From the NCBI RefSeq assembly GCF_002278925.1, contig NZ_NCJH01000001.1:434001-498000 (forward strand): 64,000 nucleotides of DNA. Reading direction: 5' to 3'. This DNA is from Polaromonas sp. 39-63-25. GTDB taxonomy: Bacteria > Pseudomonadota > Gammaproteobacteria > Burkholderiales > Burkholderiaceae_C. The notes below the pieces were generated by a model, which searched no databases, was not told the origin of the DNA, and saw only the letters and a program-made list of their open reading frames with translations. The position numbers and the translations under genes were made by a program. Positions 16,665 through 25,799 of the stretch are shown in pieces (position 1 is the stretch's first letter; each line of letters begins with the position of its first letter).

Positions 16665-17789
16665 ATGGATCATCGCCCGCAATGGGACATTTTTTGCAAA
16701 GTCATCGACAACCACGGTGACATCGGCGTCTGCTGGCGGCTCTGCGCGCAACTTGCGGCGCGCGGGCAGCGCGTGCGGCTGTGGGTGGACGATGCATCCG
16801 CCCTGCACTGGATGGCACCCGAAGGCTGCGACGGCGTCACCGTCCTGCCCTGGCTGGAACCGCTGGGCATGAACATCCTGCGCCTGGAAGCCGCCCCCTG
16901 CGAGGTGCTGGTGGAGGCCTTCGGCTGCGAAATAGCTCCTGAATTCATAGCTGCCTGCGCAGACAGGGAAAGGGCTACAGGCCTGAAACCTGTATGGATC
17001 AACCTCGAATACCTGTCCGCCGAGCCCTGGGTGGAGCGCTGCCATGCCCTGCCCTCACCGGTGCAGCGCGGCCCGGCCGCCGGCTGGACCAAATGGTTTT
17101 TCTACCCCGGTTTCAGCGCCGCCACCGGTGGGCTGCTGCGCGAGTCCGCGCTGGCGGCGCGCCAGGCGGCCTTTGACCGCAAAGCCTGGCTGGCCGGGCG
17201 CGGCATGGCGTGGAACGGCGAGGTGCTGGTGTCGCTGTTTTGTTATGAGCCCCCTGCCCTGGCGCAGCTGCTGGACCACCTGGTGCAGGCGGGCACGACC
17301 GCCACGCCGGTGCACCTGCTCGTGACCGCGGGCCGCGCCACAGCCGCCGTGCAGGCCGCCGTTCAAGATAAAAAGTGGCCACAGCCCAACAAGGACGGGC
17401 GCGAGCCGCTATCAATTTCATACCTGCCCTGGCTGCGCCAGGACGACTTCGATCACCTGCTCTGGGCCTGTGACCTGAACTTTGTACGCGGCGAAGATTC
17501 GGTGGTGCGCGCGCTCTGGGCCGGCCAGGCCTTTGTCTGGCAGATTTATCCCCAGGCCGACCAGGCCCACCAGGCCAAGCTGCAAGCCTTTCTCGACATG
17601 CTGCAGGCGCCGCCCTCGCTGCGGCGTTTTCATGAAGTGTGGAACGGCCTGCAGGGCCAATTGCCGGAACCCGAGCTGCCGCTGTGGACCGGCTGCGCCC
17701 GCGCGGCCCGGCAGCGCCTGCAGCAGCAACCCGACCTGGTCACCCAGTTGCTGGCCTTTGTCATGCAGAAACAGGGGGCGACGCCATGA
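16665..17789 (+). CDS. earP: EF-P arginine rhamnosyltransferase EarP
   Basis: EarP transfers rhamnose from dTDP-rhamnose to Arg32 of elongation factor P, which relieves ribosome stalling at polyproline. The 374-residue GT-B protein starts with [20 protein letters not shown]; Asp15 and Asp19 here correspond to the catalytic Asp pair. [19 protein letters not shown] and [20 protein letters not shown] (about residue 275, nucleotide-sugar site) complete the signature. Two copies of repeat A are translated inside it, at residues about 90-110 (sense) and 233-253 (antisense). The stop overlaps the next gene by 4 nt. The target gene efp lies 4 kb downstream. Confidence 0.93.
   Translation: MDHRPQWDIFCKVIDNHGDIGVCWRLCAQLAARGQRVRLWVDDASALHWMAPEGCDGVTVLPWLEPLGMNILRLEAAPCEVLVEAFGCEIAPEFIAACADRERATGLKPVWINLEYLSAEPWVERCHALPSPVQRGPAAGWTKWFFYPGFSAATGGLLRESALAARQAAFDRKAWLAGRGMAWNGEVLVSLFCYEPPALAQLLDHLVQAGTTATPVHLLVTAGRATAAVQAAVQDKKWPQPNKDGREPLSISYLPWLRQDDFDHLLWACDLNFVRGEDSVVRALWAGQAFVWQIYPQADQAHQAKLQAFLDMLQAPPSLRRFHEVWNGLQGQLPEPELPLWTGCARAARQRLQQQPDLVTQLLAFVMQKQGATP
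16935..16995 (+). repeat. repeat A copy 4, in frame inside earP
   Basis: Core GCTCCTGAATTCATAGC (16935-16951), then TGCCTGCGC, GGGAAAGGGCTACAGGCC and an end GTAT at 16995. Length 61 bp, as in copies 1 and 2. Translated as [19 protein letters not shown]. Confidence 0.8.
17364..17424 (-). repeat. repeat A copy 5, in frame inside earP (opposite orientation)
   Basis: On the minus strand: core GGTATGAAATTGATAGC (17424-17408), CGCGCCCG, a second hairpin GCCC-N9-GGGC, TGTGGCC and a T-run. Read in the earP frame as [19 protein letters not shown]. Confidence 0.8.
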
Positions 17790-18445
17790 GGCTGCTGCTG
17801 GTGGAAGACGACACCATGATTGGCCGGGCCATGCGCCAGGGCCTGGCCGACGCCGGGTTCAGTGTGGACTGGGTCATGGAGGGCCACGCGGCCGAGCGCG
17901 CGCTGGCCAACGGGGTTTACGACCTGGCCGTGCTGGACCTCGGCCTGCCGGGCCAGGACGGCATGGCGGTGCTCAAGGGCCTGCGCACGCGCGGCAACGC
18001 CGTGCCGGTGTTGGTCGTGACGGCGCGCGACGCCGTGTCCGACCGCATCGCCGGGCTCAATGCGGGCGCCGACGACTACGTGCTCAAGCCCTTCGACCTG
18101 GACGAACTGATCGCGCGCATACGTGCGCTGCTGCGCCGCCATGCCGGCGGCGGCTCCCCGCTGCTGCAATGCGGCGAGCTGATACTCGACCCTGTCCGCA
18201 AACAAGTCAGCCTGAAAGGTGAAAACGTGAACCTGTCCGCCCGCGAATTCGCGCTGCTGGAGACCCTGATGCAGCGCCCCGGCGCCGTGTTGTCGCGGGC
18301 CCAGCTGGAAGACTCCATCTACGGCTGGGCCGAGGAAATCGGCAGCAACGCGGTCGAGGTCTACCTGCACAAACTGCGCCGCAAACTCGGCGCCGACACC
18401 ATCCGCAATGTGCGCGGTGTCGGGTACAAGGTGGTGGCGCCATGA
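17786..18445 (+). CDS. OmpR/PhoB-family response regulator (PmrA/QseB-like)
   Basis: A 219-residue regulator: receiver domain ([20 protein letters not shown], phospho-acceptor in LAVLDLGLPGQDGMAVL, Thr in VLVVTARD, Lys in DYVLKPFDL) and a C-terminal winged helix (NLSAREFALLETLMQRPGAV, VEVYLHKLRRKLGADTIRNV, RGVGYKVV). Its ATG overlaps the earP stop (ATGA) and its stop overlaps the kinase start, so earP, regulator and kinase form one tightly coupled unit. The convergent eptA-type gene suggests control of lipid A modification, as in PmrAB; that link is inference. Confidence 0.9.
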   Translation: MRLLLVEDDTMIGRAMRQGLADAGFSVDWVMEGHAAERALANGVYDLAVLDLGLPGQDGMAVLKGLRTRGNAVPVLVVTARDAVSDRIAGLNAGADDYVLKPFDLDELIARIRALLRRHAGGGSPLLQCGELILDPVRKQVSLKGENVNLSAREFALLETLMQRPGAVLSRAQLEDSIYGWAEEIGSNAVEVYLHKLRRKLGADTIRNVRGVGYKVVAP

Positions 18446-19806
18446 TGACCCGACCGGTTCAATCCATCCAGCGCCGCGTCCTGGTCTGGGCCATGGGTGC
18501 GCTGGTGGTAGGCGCGAGCTTGCTGATAGGCAGTGCCTACTGGACGTTGACGCACGAGATGGGAGAAGTTTTTGAGGACAACCTCAAGCAGGTCGCGCTG
18601 GCGGTGGCCAACCACCATGGCACCTACGGCATGGCGCGCAGCCCGAGCCTGGCGGAGCAGTTGCCCCGGGTCTATGAGGAGTACGGCAAATTCGAGTTCG
18701 TCACCGCGGCCTGGACACGCAGCGGCACCTTGCTGCACGCATCCGACCCCTCTGCGGCGCTGCCCTTCCTCTCGCGCAGCGGGTTGAGCGTGGTCAGCAT
18801 CGGCCATGAGAAATGGCATCTTTACACCATCGTGCTCGACGACGGCATTGTCCAGGCCGCCCAGCGCGACAGCGAACGCGAGGCACTGGCCAAGGAAACC
18901 ACCACCAAGCTGATCCTGCCGGCGCTGCTGATGCTGGCTCTGCTGGCGATCCTGCTGACGCTGGCGCTGCGCCGCGGCCTGTCGCCGCTGGCGCTGGCGG
19001 CCAGCGAGGTCACGACGCGCAGCGTCGAAGCCTTGCACCCCATCGCACTGTCGGCCCACCCGCCGGAATTGCACCTGCTGATAGGGGCGATCAACGACCT
19101 GATGGCCCGGCTGGGTGGTGCGCTGTCGCTGCAAAGGCTGTTCCTGGCCGACGCCGCCCACGAACTGCGTACGCCGATCACGGCGCTGCGGCTGCAACTG
19201 CAGTTACTTGAGCGCGCCAGCGACGAGGCCCAGCGCGAGGCGGCACTGGTGCAACTGCGCGCCGGCATCGACCGGGCCCAGCATCTGGTCGAGCAGTTGC
19301 TGCAGTTGTCGCGGCTGGCGCCCGAGACGCCGGCCCTGCGCCGGGAGCCGGTGGATCTGGCAGAACTGGCCCGGGCCACCGTGGGGCGTTTCAGCGCGCG
19401 CGCCGACGACAGGAAAATCGACCTGGGCGCCGTGACCGAGGGTTCGCCAACCGTCCACGCCGATGTGCAGCAGCTGGCCATCCTGCTGAACAACCTGGTC
19501 GACAACGCACTGCGCCACACGCCCGCAGGCGGTCGCATCGACGTGGCTGCGCAGGTCGACAACGGCCGGCCCAGCCTGAGCGTGACCGACAGCGGCCCCG
19601 GCATCAGCGCCGCGGAACGGGAGCGGGTGTTCGACCGCTTCTACCGCGGCAGCAACGTCAGTGCCGACGGCCATGCGACGCATGGCAGCGGCCTCGGACT
19701 GGCCATTGCCAGGGCGGTGGCCGAGCGCCACGGCACCGACATCACGCTGGACGAAGCGCCCGGCGGCACCGGCTTGCGGGTCAGTGTGCGCTTTCCAGCC
19801 CGTTGA
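18442..19806 (+). CDS. sensor histidine kinase (PmrB/QseC-like)
   Basis: A 454-residue membrane kinase: first TM segment near residues 12-32 (VLVWAMGALVVGASLLIGSA), periplasmic sensor region to about 150, second TM (LILPALLMLALLAILLTLAL), HAMP-like linker, HisKA box DAAHELRTPITALRLQLQLL (phospho-His), N box NNLVDNALRHTPAGG and G boxes SVTDSGPGISAAE and SGLGLAIARAVAERHG. It overlaps the response regulator by 4 nt and its last 26 bases overlap the convergent eptA-type gene. The signal sensed is unknown. Confidence 0.9.
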   Translation: MMTRPVQSIQRRVLVWAMGALVVGASLLIGSAYWTLTHEMGEVFEDNLKQVALAVANHHGTYGMARSPSLAEQLPRVYEEYGKFEFVTAAWTRSGTLLHASDPSAALPFLSRSGLSVVSIGHEKWHLYTIVLDDGIVQAAQRDSEREALAKETTTKLILPALLMLALLAILLTLALRRGLSPLALAASEVTTRSVEALHPIALSAHPPELHLLIGAINDLMARLGGALSLQRLFLADAAHELRTPITALRLQLQLLERASDEAQREAALVQLRAGIDRAQHLVEQLLQLSRLAPETPALRREPVDLAELARATVGRFSARADDRKIDLGAVTEGSPTVHADVQQLAILLNNLVDNALRHTPAGGRIDVAAQVDNGRPSLSVTDSGPGISAAERERVFDRFYRGSNVSADGHATHGSGLGLAIARAVAERHGTDITLDEAPGGTGLRVSVRFPAR

Positions 19807-21505
19807 CGGCCACCACCGGTGCCGGCACCGGGCGACACGGCGCAAACAGGTCCAGCGACTTGTCATAGGACAGCGTCTGGACATCGAGCACACCCAGCAG
19901 GGAGTGAAACAGGTTGTCGTGGCCGACCTCGGCGCCCGCATTCTTGCGCAGGCATTCCTGGTCGATGTTGAAGCTTTGACGAAACCCGGGTGACAGCCAC
20001 ATCACCAGCGGCACGCGTTTCTGGACCTCGGGCGCGATCGGGTAAGGCATGCCATGCAGGTACAGGCCGCCGTCCCCCAGCGACTCGCCGTGATCCGACA
20101 CATACACCATGGCCGTGTCGTAATGCTGCTGCGCACCCGCGAGGAAATCAATCACCCTGGAAACAAAGAAGTCGGTGTAGAGCAGCGAGTTGTCATAGGC
20201 ATTGACAATTTCCGCGGCCGTGCAGGCGCTCAGGTCCTCGTTCTGGCAAGCCGGGGCAAACTGCCTGAACACCGCCGGATAACGCTTGAAGTAAGCCGGC
20301 CCGTGACTGCCGAGCTGGTGCATGACGACCAGCAGGTTGCCCTGGGTGTCGCGCGCAATGCCTTCCATGCCCTGCAGCAGCACCTCGTCCAGGCATTGCC
20401 CTTCGGCGCAGAGGGCCTCCACCTTCGCATGGTCCAGTTGCTCGGCGGGCAGTCCCTCGCAAACGCCCTTGCAGCCCGACTGGTTGTCGCGCCAGAGCAC
20501 CTTGAAACCGGCGCGGGCCAGCACATGCAGCACCGACTCATGGGACCGTATCTTCCCCTCGTCGTAATGAATCCGGCCGTAAGGGGAAAACATGCAGGGC
20601 AATGACACTTCGGTCGAGGTGCCGCAGGCGGTCGCATGCGGGAAGCTGATCACGTCCTGCCGGGCCAGCAAGGGGTTGGTCTGGCGCGCATAACCGTTGA
20701 GCGAGAAATTCTGCGCGCGCGCCGTCTCGCCAACGATCAGCACGAACATCACCGGCCGGGGCCGGCCGCTCCAGCTGGCGCCCAGCCGGGCATCCTCGCC
20801 GACCGGCAGTTTGGGCTGCGACGGCCGCTGCACGCCGCCCAGCGCATTGCCGGCCAGGGCGGCCACCACATTGCCCGGGGTCAGCAGATAACGCACCTCC
20901 TTGTGGTTGCGCATCAGCGAGGCAAAGTCGGCAAACACCAGCAGCAGGCTGGCCGCGCCCACCGCCAGCGCGGCCGCAATCCAGCCCAGGCGGACGACCA
21001 GCGCGCGGCCCAGGCTGCGCCGCTTCAACTGCGGCCACCAGACCAGCGCCGCCGGCAGCGCGCCCAGCAGCACAACGCGCGGTACCATGCCCCAGACCAG
21101 CAGTTCCCTGGCTTCGTTGACATTGGTGGCCAGCACATTGCGCAGCATCGCGCGGTCCATGTAGATGGCGTAATGGTCCATGTACCACGCGGCGAAAGCC
21201 GTGCACAGCACCAGCAGACTCAGCAGCGGCCTGACGGTCAGGCGTGTCGCGAGCAGTGCCAGGAAGGCGAAGTAGAACGCCGAAAAGGCAGTAAACAGGG
21301 CAGTTGCAAAACCCCAGGTCGCAAGCAGTTCCCAGCCCCGGCCGGCCAGCGCGGCGCGCCAGAACGGCCCGTTGCCGCTGAGCAGCAGAAAGCCGACGCA
21401 CAGCAACACCAGCGTTTCGACCTGCAGGGACGGTCGCTGCAACCACGATTTGCGGGGCAAGGCGGAGGCCGGCACCAGGGCGCCGGTGGAAGAAACGGTC
21501 ATCAT
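19781..21505 (-). CDS. eptA: lipid A phosphoethanolamine transferase (EptA/PmrC family)
   Basis: A 574-residue inner-membrane enzyme with about five N-terminal TM segments (SLQVETLVLLCVGFLLLS onward) and a periplasmic sulfatase-fold domain. Active-site parts: FVLIVGETARAQNFSLNGY, nucleophile Thr in TACGTSTEVSLPCMFSPY, HQLGSHGPAYFKRYP and metal ligands in YVSDHGESLGDGGLYLHG. Family members add phosphoethanolamine to lipid A and confer resistance to cationic peptides. The start is ATG at 21505 with a second ATG directly after. It is convergent with the adjacent two-component system, which plausibly controls it. Confidence 0.88.
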   Translation of the reverse strand: MMTVSSTGALVPASALPRKSWLQRPSLQVETLVLLCVGFLLLSGNGPFWRAALAGRGWELLATWGFATALFTAFSAFYFAFLALLATRLTVRPLLSLLVLCTAFAAWYMDHYAIYMDRAMLRNVLATNVNEARELLVWGMVPRVVLLGALPAALVWWPQLKRRSLGRALVVRLGWIAAALAVGAASLLLVFADFASLMRNHKEVRYLLTPGNVVAALAGNALGGVQRPSQPKLPVGEDARLGASWSGRPRPVMFVLIVGETARAQNFSLNGYARQTNPLLARQDVISFPHATACGTSTEVSLPCMFSPYGRIHYDEGKIRSHESVLHVLARAGFKVLWRDNQSGCKGVCEGLPAEQLDHAKVEALCAEGQCLDEVLLQGMEGIARDTQGNLLVVMHQLGSHGPAYFKRYPAVFRQFAPACQNEDLSACTAAEIVNAYDNSLLYTDFFVSRVIDFLAGAQQHYDTAMVYVSDHGESLGDGGLYLHGMPYPIAPEVQKRVPLVMWLSPGFRQSFNIDQECLRKNAGAEVGHDNLFHSLLGVLDVQTLSYDKSLDLFAPCRPVPAPVVAVNGLESAH

Positions 21506-21770
21506 CGGGGTTGGTGGGTGACCGGGCGGCGGGCACCCTGGAGTCAGGGAAGCCTGGAGCTTGCAGCCTTGACCCTTAACCCGCCCTTAAACCAGCTGCT
21601 GCACGGCAGGGGCGGCCCGGAACGGCCGCGGCGCTTTTGGGTGGCTGCCGGAAAAAAACGTTAAAATACAGGGCTTTGCATGGCCCGGCATCGGGCCGAT
21701 GCCGCACTCCCGCCGCAGACCCGCATCACCCCAGACGCATTTGGCGGCCAACACTTTACTAGAAACTGTT

Positions 21771-22325
21771 ATGAAAATCGCTCAAGAAATACGCGCTGGC
21801 AATGTCATCATGCACGGCAAGGACCCCATGGTCGTCCTCAAGACCGAATACAGCCGCGGCGGCCGCAACTCGGCCACCGTGCGCATGAAGCTCAAAAGCC
21901 TGATCGCCAACTTCAACACCGAGCAGGTGTTCAAGGCCGACGACAAGATCGACCAGGTCATCCTGGACAAGAAGGACTGCACCTACTCCTACTTCGCCGA
22001 CCCGATGTACATCTGCATGGACGCCGACTACAACCAATACGAAGTCGAAGCCGAAAACATGGGCGACTCGCTGAACTACCTGCAGGACGGCATGGAACTC
22101 GAAGTCGTGTTTTACGACGGCAAGGCCATCTCGGTCGAACTCCCCACCAGCGTCAACCGCGAAATCACCTGGACCGAGCCTGCCGTCAAGGGCGACACGT
22201 CCGGCAAAGTGCTCAAGCCGGCCAAACTGGCCACCGGCTTTGAAATCGGCGTGCCGATTTTTGTGGCGCAAGGCGATGTGGTTGAAATCGACACGCGTAC
22301 CGGCGAATACCGCAAACGCGTCTGA
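21771..22325 (+). CDS. efp: elongation factor P (EarP-type, Arg32)
   Basis: A 184-residue EF-P with three beta domains (KOW-like N-terminus, OB, C-terminal OB ending [17 protein letters not shown]). The tip loop reads [13 protein letters not shown] and counting from Met1 puts Arg at position 32, the residue rhamnosylated by EarP. This agrees with the earP gene at 16665. No Shine-Dalgarno sequence is evident. A possible -10 (TAAAAT, 21662-21667) lies about 100 bp upstream without a good -35. A terminator follows 25 bases after the stop. Confidence 0.96.
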   Translation: MKIAQEIRAGNVIMHGKDPMVVLKTEYSRGGRNSATVRMKLKSLIANFNTEQVFKADDKIDQVILDKKDCTYSYFADPMYICMDADYNQYEVEAENMGDSLNYLQDGMELEVVFYDGKAISVELPTSVNREITWTEPAVKGDTSGKVLKPAKLATGFEIGVPIFVAQGDVVEIDTRTGEYRKRV

Positions 22326-22349
22326 CCTGCCCCTTCCCGGCATCCTGGA

Positions 22350-22375
22350 AAAAAGGCTCCTGACGGAGCCTTTTT
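22350..22375 (+). terminator. intrinsic terminator after efp
   Basis: The stem AAAAGGCTCC-TGAC-GGAGCCTTTTT is a strong hairpin with a T-run, just upstream of the LOG-family gene. Confidence 0.88.
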
Positions 22376-22402
22376 GCATCCCGAAAACTTTCAGAGCGAC
22401 GT

Positions 22403-23266
22403 ATGGAACAAACAGACGACTTATCCGGCAGCCGACTTGCAGACGCATGGGCGGAACTGCAGGCCCACTCCGACAGGGGCATCCCGCTGGAGGCCAATGC
22501 CTACCGGCTGGCCTTCGCCGACCCCGAGTTCCTGCTGCGGCGCGAGACCCGCGGCATCCGTTTCCAGCTGGAGATGCTCAAGCCGGACATGGAGCAACAG
22601 GCCCAGGGCATTGAAAACACCATCGTGGTATTTGGCAGTGCGCGTTTCCCGGCGCCGGAACAGGCCGAGCAGGCACTCAAACTCGCCCACGCCTCCGGTG
22701 ACGCGCAGGCCCTGGCACTGGCCGAACGGCAGGTGCGCAACGCCGCCTACTACGACCAGGCCCGCCTGTTCTCGCGCCTGGTCGGCGCCCACAGCAAAAC
22801 CCGGTCACCCGAAGAGCAGCTGTTCATCTGCACCGGGGGCGGTCCCGGCATCATGGAAGCGGCCAACCGGGGCGCGCAGGAAATGGGCGTGCCGACGGTG
22901 GGCCTGAACATCGCGCTGCCGCACGAGCAGAACTCCAACCCCTACGTGACGCCGTCGCTGAGCTTCAAGTTCCACTACTTCGCGCTGCGCAAGATGCACT
23001 TCATGATGCGCGCCAAGGCGCTGGTGGCGTTTCCGGGCGGTTTTGGCACGCTCGACGAGCTGTTCGAGGTCATCACGCTGGTGCAGACGCGCAAGGCCAA
23101 ACCGGTGCCCATCATCCTGTTCGGCTCGGAGTACTGGCAACGCCTGATCAACTTCGACGTGATGATCGATGAAGGCGCGATTTCACCCGACGACCTCAAG
23201 CTCTTCCAGTACGTCGATGACCCGCAGGTGGCTTGGGACGCGATCAGGACTTTTTATCAGCTGTAG
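22403..23266 (+). CDS. LOG-family (TIGR00730-like) nucleotide-binding protein
   Basis: A 287-residue Rossmann protein with both LOG signatures: GGGPGIMEAANRGAQEMGVP near residue 150 and FPGGFGTLDELFEVITL near 210. LOG proteins hydrolyse nucleoside 5'-monophosphates (cytokinin riboside phosphohydrolases in plants; AMP nucleosidase-like in bacteria). The longer N-terminal helical part, about 70 residues, marks the type II group. The gene overlaps the convergent MFS gene by 23 bp at its 3' end. Physiological role unknown. Confidence 0.82.
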   Translation: MEQTDDLSGSRLADAWAELQAHSDRGIPLEANAYRLAFADPEFLLRRETRGIRFQLEMLKPDMEQQAQGIENTIVVFGSARFPAPEQAEQALKLAHASGDAQALALAERQVRNAAYYDQARLFSRLVGAHSKTRSPEEQLFICTGGGPGIMEAANRGAQEMGVPTVGLNIALPHEQNSNPYVTPSLSFKFHYFALRKMHFMMRAKALVAFPGGFGTLDELFEVITLVQTRKAKPVPIILFGSEYWQRLINFDVMIDEGAISPDDLKLFQYVDDPQVAWDAIRTFYQL

Positions 23267-24425
23267 CCGGCCGCAGCAGCCAGGCGGCGCGGCTGCCCGC
23301 GCCCACCACCGCGCCGGTAGCCCAGAACACGCCGGCGATGCCGATCACGGCGCCCAGGGTGCCGAACAGCATGGGCATGACCACACTCGAGGCGTTGATC
23401 GCCATCAGGCGCAGGCCCAATGCCTCGCCGTGCCTGGCCTCGGGTGTGATCTGGTGCAGCATGCTCATGATCATGGGTTGCACCGTGCCGAGCGCCAAAC
23501 CCAGCAGCACTGAACACAGGCCCATGCCCAGCGCCGTCTGCATGAAGGGGTAGACAGCGAACAGCACCGCGGTCACCAGCATGGCGACCGCCAGCACCCG
23601 CCACTCGCACAGGTGCGCCGCCACCAGCGGCATCACCATGCGGATGGCGGCTGCGGCCACGGCAAAGGCACCCAGGATGGAACCGATCACCGAGGCGCTG
23701 ATGCCTCGTTCAAAGCCCAGCACCGGCACGACAAAGGTGTGCACGTCCCAGCAGGAAGACAGAAACCAGTTGACCAGCATCAGGCGGCGAAAGGTGGTGT
23801 CGCGCAGCAGGTCCCAGGCGCTGCCCTGCCTGGCGCCGTGCGCGGCGATCACGGGCGGCAGCTCGCGCGTCTTGCGCACCAGAAACCAGCTGGCCAGCGG
23901 CAGCACCGCCATCAGGAAAAAAGCGGCACGGTAGCCTGAGGTGCTGTTGGGCATGGCACCGGCATGGTCGATCAGCAGACCGGCCGAGAACGGGCCGACA
24001 AAATTGGAAATCGCCGGGCCGATCGACAGCCAGCTGAACACCTGCCGCAACTGCAAACCTCCCGTCGCGGCCCGGCCGACGTGGCGCTGCAGCGAAATCA
24101 CGGCGGCGCCCGTGGCCCCGCCGGTGAGCAGCGCCGCCAGGCAGAGCACCGGAAACACCGGGAATGCCACCGCCACCCCGGCCCCCAGCACGGCCGCCGC
24201 GACGCTGTACCCCATGGGCCGGCGCAGACCGTGCCGGTCGGCAAAACGTCCGGCGGGCAGTGCCAGAAACACCTGGGTCAGGGCAAACAAGGCCAGCAAC
24301 ACGCCGACCGCGGCCGGGCTGTAACCCTCGCGCAGCGCCAGCAAGGGCGCGGCCATGCGGGTGCCGGCCATGCAGGCGTGCAGGCAGATCTGGGCCAGGA
24401 TCAGGCGGGCAAGTTCAGGTGTCAT
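23244..24425 (-). CDS. major facilitator superfamily transporter
   Basis: A 393-residue protein with about twelve hydrophobic segments. The MFS loop 2-3 motif is seen as GRFADRHGLRRPMGYSVAAA. The two halves meet near the polar stretch VRKTRELPPVIAAHGARQGS. No substrate can be assigned. It is the last gene of a minus-strand run after rmuC (18 bp gap). Confidence 0.82.
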   Translation of the reverse strand: MTPELARLILAQICLHACMAGTRMAAPLLALREGYSPAAVGVLLALFALTQVFLALPAGRFADRHGLRRPMGYSVAAAVLGAGVAVAFPVFPVLCLAALLTGGATGAAVISLQRHVGRAATGGLQLRQVFSWLSIGPAISNFVGPFSAGLLIDHAGAMPNSTSGYRAAFFLMAVLPLASWFLVRKTRELPPVIAAHGARQGSAWDLLRDTTFRRLMLVNWFLSSCWDVHTFVVPVLGFERGISASVIGSILGAFAVAAAAIRMVMPLVAAHLCEWRVLAVAMLVTAVLFAVYPFMQTALGMGLCSVLLGLALGTVQPMIMSMLHQITPEARHGEALGLRLMAINASSVVMPMLFGTLGAVIGIAGVFWATGAVVGAGSRAAWLLRPATADKKS

Positions 24426-24443
24426 GCGTCGCCAGGATGGCGC

Positions 24444-25790
24444 TCAACCCTCGTCCGGGTCCTTGTCCATGGGAATCAGCCGCGCCGAGTCAAGCTCTGG
24501 CAAGGCCTCGACGTTGCGCAGGGCCTTGCCCATGACCCGGCTACGCTGCTCCGCACTGCTCAGCGTATTGAGCACGGTTTCAGTCTGCGACTTGACCTTG
24601 GCCAGCACGTCGCCGAACTTGCCGAATTCGGTCTTGACGGCACCCAGGACCTGCCAGACTTCGCTGGAACGCTTTTCGAGTGCCAGGGTCCGAAAGCCCA
24701 TCTGCAGCGAGTTCAGCATCGCCAGCAAGGTGGTCGGGCCGGCCAGCGTGACGCGGTGCTCGCGCTGCAGCACCTCCATCAGGCCGGGCCGGCGCAGGAC
24801 TTCCGCATACAGGCCCTCGGTCGGCAAAAACAGGATGGCAAAGTCCGTCGTGTACGGCGGCTCGATGTATTTTTCCGAGATCGACCTGGCCTCCATGCGG
24901 ATGCGCACTTCCAGCGCCTTGCCCGCCACTTCGGCGCCAAGCACGTCGGCGCGCTGCTGGGCATCGAGCAGGCGCTCGTAGTCTTCGTTGGGAAACTTCG
25001 CGTCGATCGGCAGCCAGACCGGATCGCCATTGTCCGAACGGCCCGGCAGCCGGATCGCAAAGTCCACCGGGTTCTTGCCGCCGCGGCGCGTGATGACTTG
25101 CGCGGCGTACTGGTCGACCGTGAACACCTGCTCGAGCAGCGCCGAGAGCTGGGCCTCGCCAAAAATGCCGCGCGCCTTGACGTTGGTCAGCAGATGCTTG
25201 AGGTCGCCCACGCCCTGGGCCAGCGTCTGCATTTCGCCCAGGCCCTTGTGCACCTGCTCGAGCCGGTCGGCGACCTGTTTGAAACTTTCGCCCAGGCGGG
25301 TTTCCAGCGTGGTCTGGAGCTTTTCATCCACCGTCTGGCGCATCTCGTCAAGCTTGGCCGAGTTGGTCTGCTGCAGTTGCGCGAGCTGTTTCTCCAGCGT
25401 TTCCCGGACTTCGCCCATACGCCGCGCATTCGATTCGCTGACCGACTGGAGCTGCGTGGTCAGCGTGTCGGACAGGGTTTTCTGCAGCAGCGTCAATTGC
25501 TGGGAAAAAGCGTCGATCTGCGCATTCTGCGTGCGGATGGCCTCGGCGCTTTGCTGCACCAGGGTTTGCTGGAAGGTGGCAAAACTCGTCGCCAGTTCCT
25601 GGCGGCTGGCGCGCGAGCTGTCGCCGATTTCCCGCCGCAGCTCACGCTCGAGCTTGTCGTTGCCGGAGGCCAGGCCGGCGAGCAGCTCTTCGCGGCCACT
25701 CTCGGCCGGCTTGCGCAGCAACAGCCAGAGCAGAAGGAGCAGGACAAGCAGCAGCGCTGCGAAGACCAGCCAGGCTTGCAAGGGGTTCAT
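24444..25790 (-). CDS. rmuC: DNA recombination protein RmuC
   Basis: A 448-residue protein: an N-terminal membrane anchor (WLVFAALLLVLLLLLWLLL), a long coiled coil from about residue 35 to 190, then the PD-(D/E)XK-like RmuC domain (ARGIFGEAQLSALLEQVF, VDFAIRLPGR, WLPIDAKFPNEDYERLLDA, EGLYAEVLRRPGLMEVLQRE). RmuC limits inversions at short inverted repeats, which is of interest in a genome rich in small palindromes. It follows the hydroxyacid dehydrogenase gene by 9 bp. Confidence 0.93.
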   Translation of the reverse strand: MNPLQAWLVFAALLLVLLLLLWLLLRKPAESGREELLAGLASGNDKLERELRREIGDSSRASRQELATSFATFQQTLVQQSAEAIRTQNAQIDAFSQQLTLLQKTLSDTLTTQLQSVSESNARRMGEVRETLEKQLAQLQQTNSAKLDEMRQTVDEKLQTTLETRLGESFKQVADRLEQVHKGLGEMQTLAQGVGDLKHLLTNVKARGIFGEAQLSALLEQVFTVDQYAAQVITRRGGKNPVDFAIRLPGRSDNGDPVWLPIDAKFPNEDYERLLDAQQRADVLGAEVAGKALEVRIRMEARSISEKYIEPPYTTDFAILFLPTEGLYAEVLRRPGLMEVLQREHRVTLAGPTTLLAMLNSLQMGFRTLALEKRSSEVWQVLGAVKTEFGKFGDVLAKVKSQTETVLNTLSSAEQRSRVMGKALRNVEALPELDSARLIPMDKDPDEG

Positions 25791-25799
25791 CGGTGCTAT

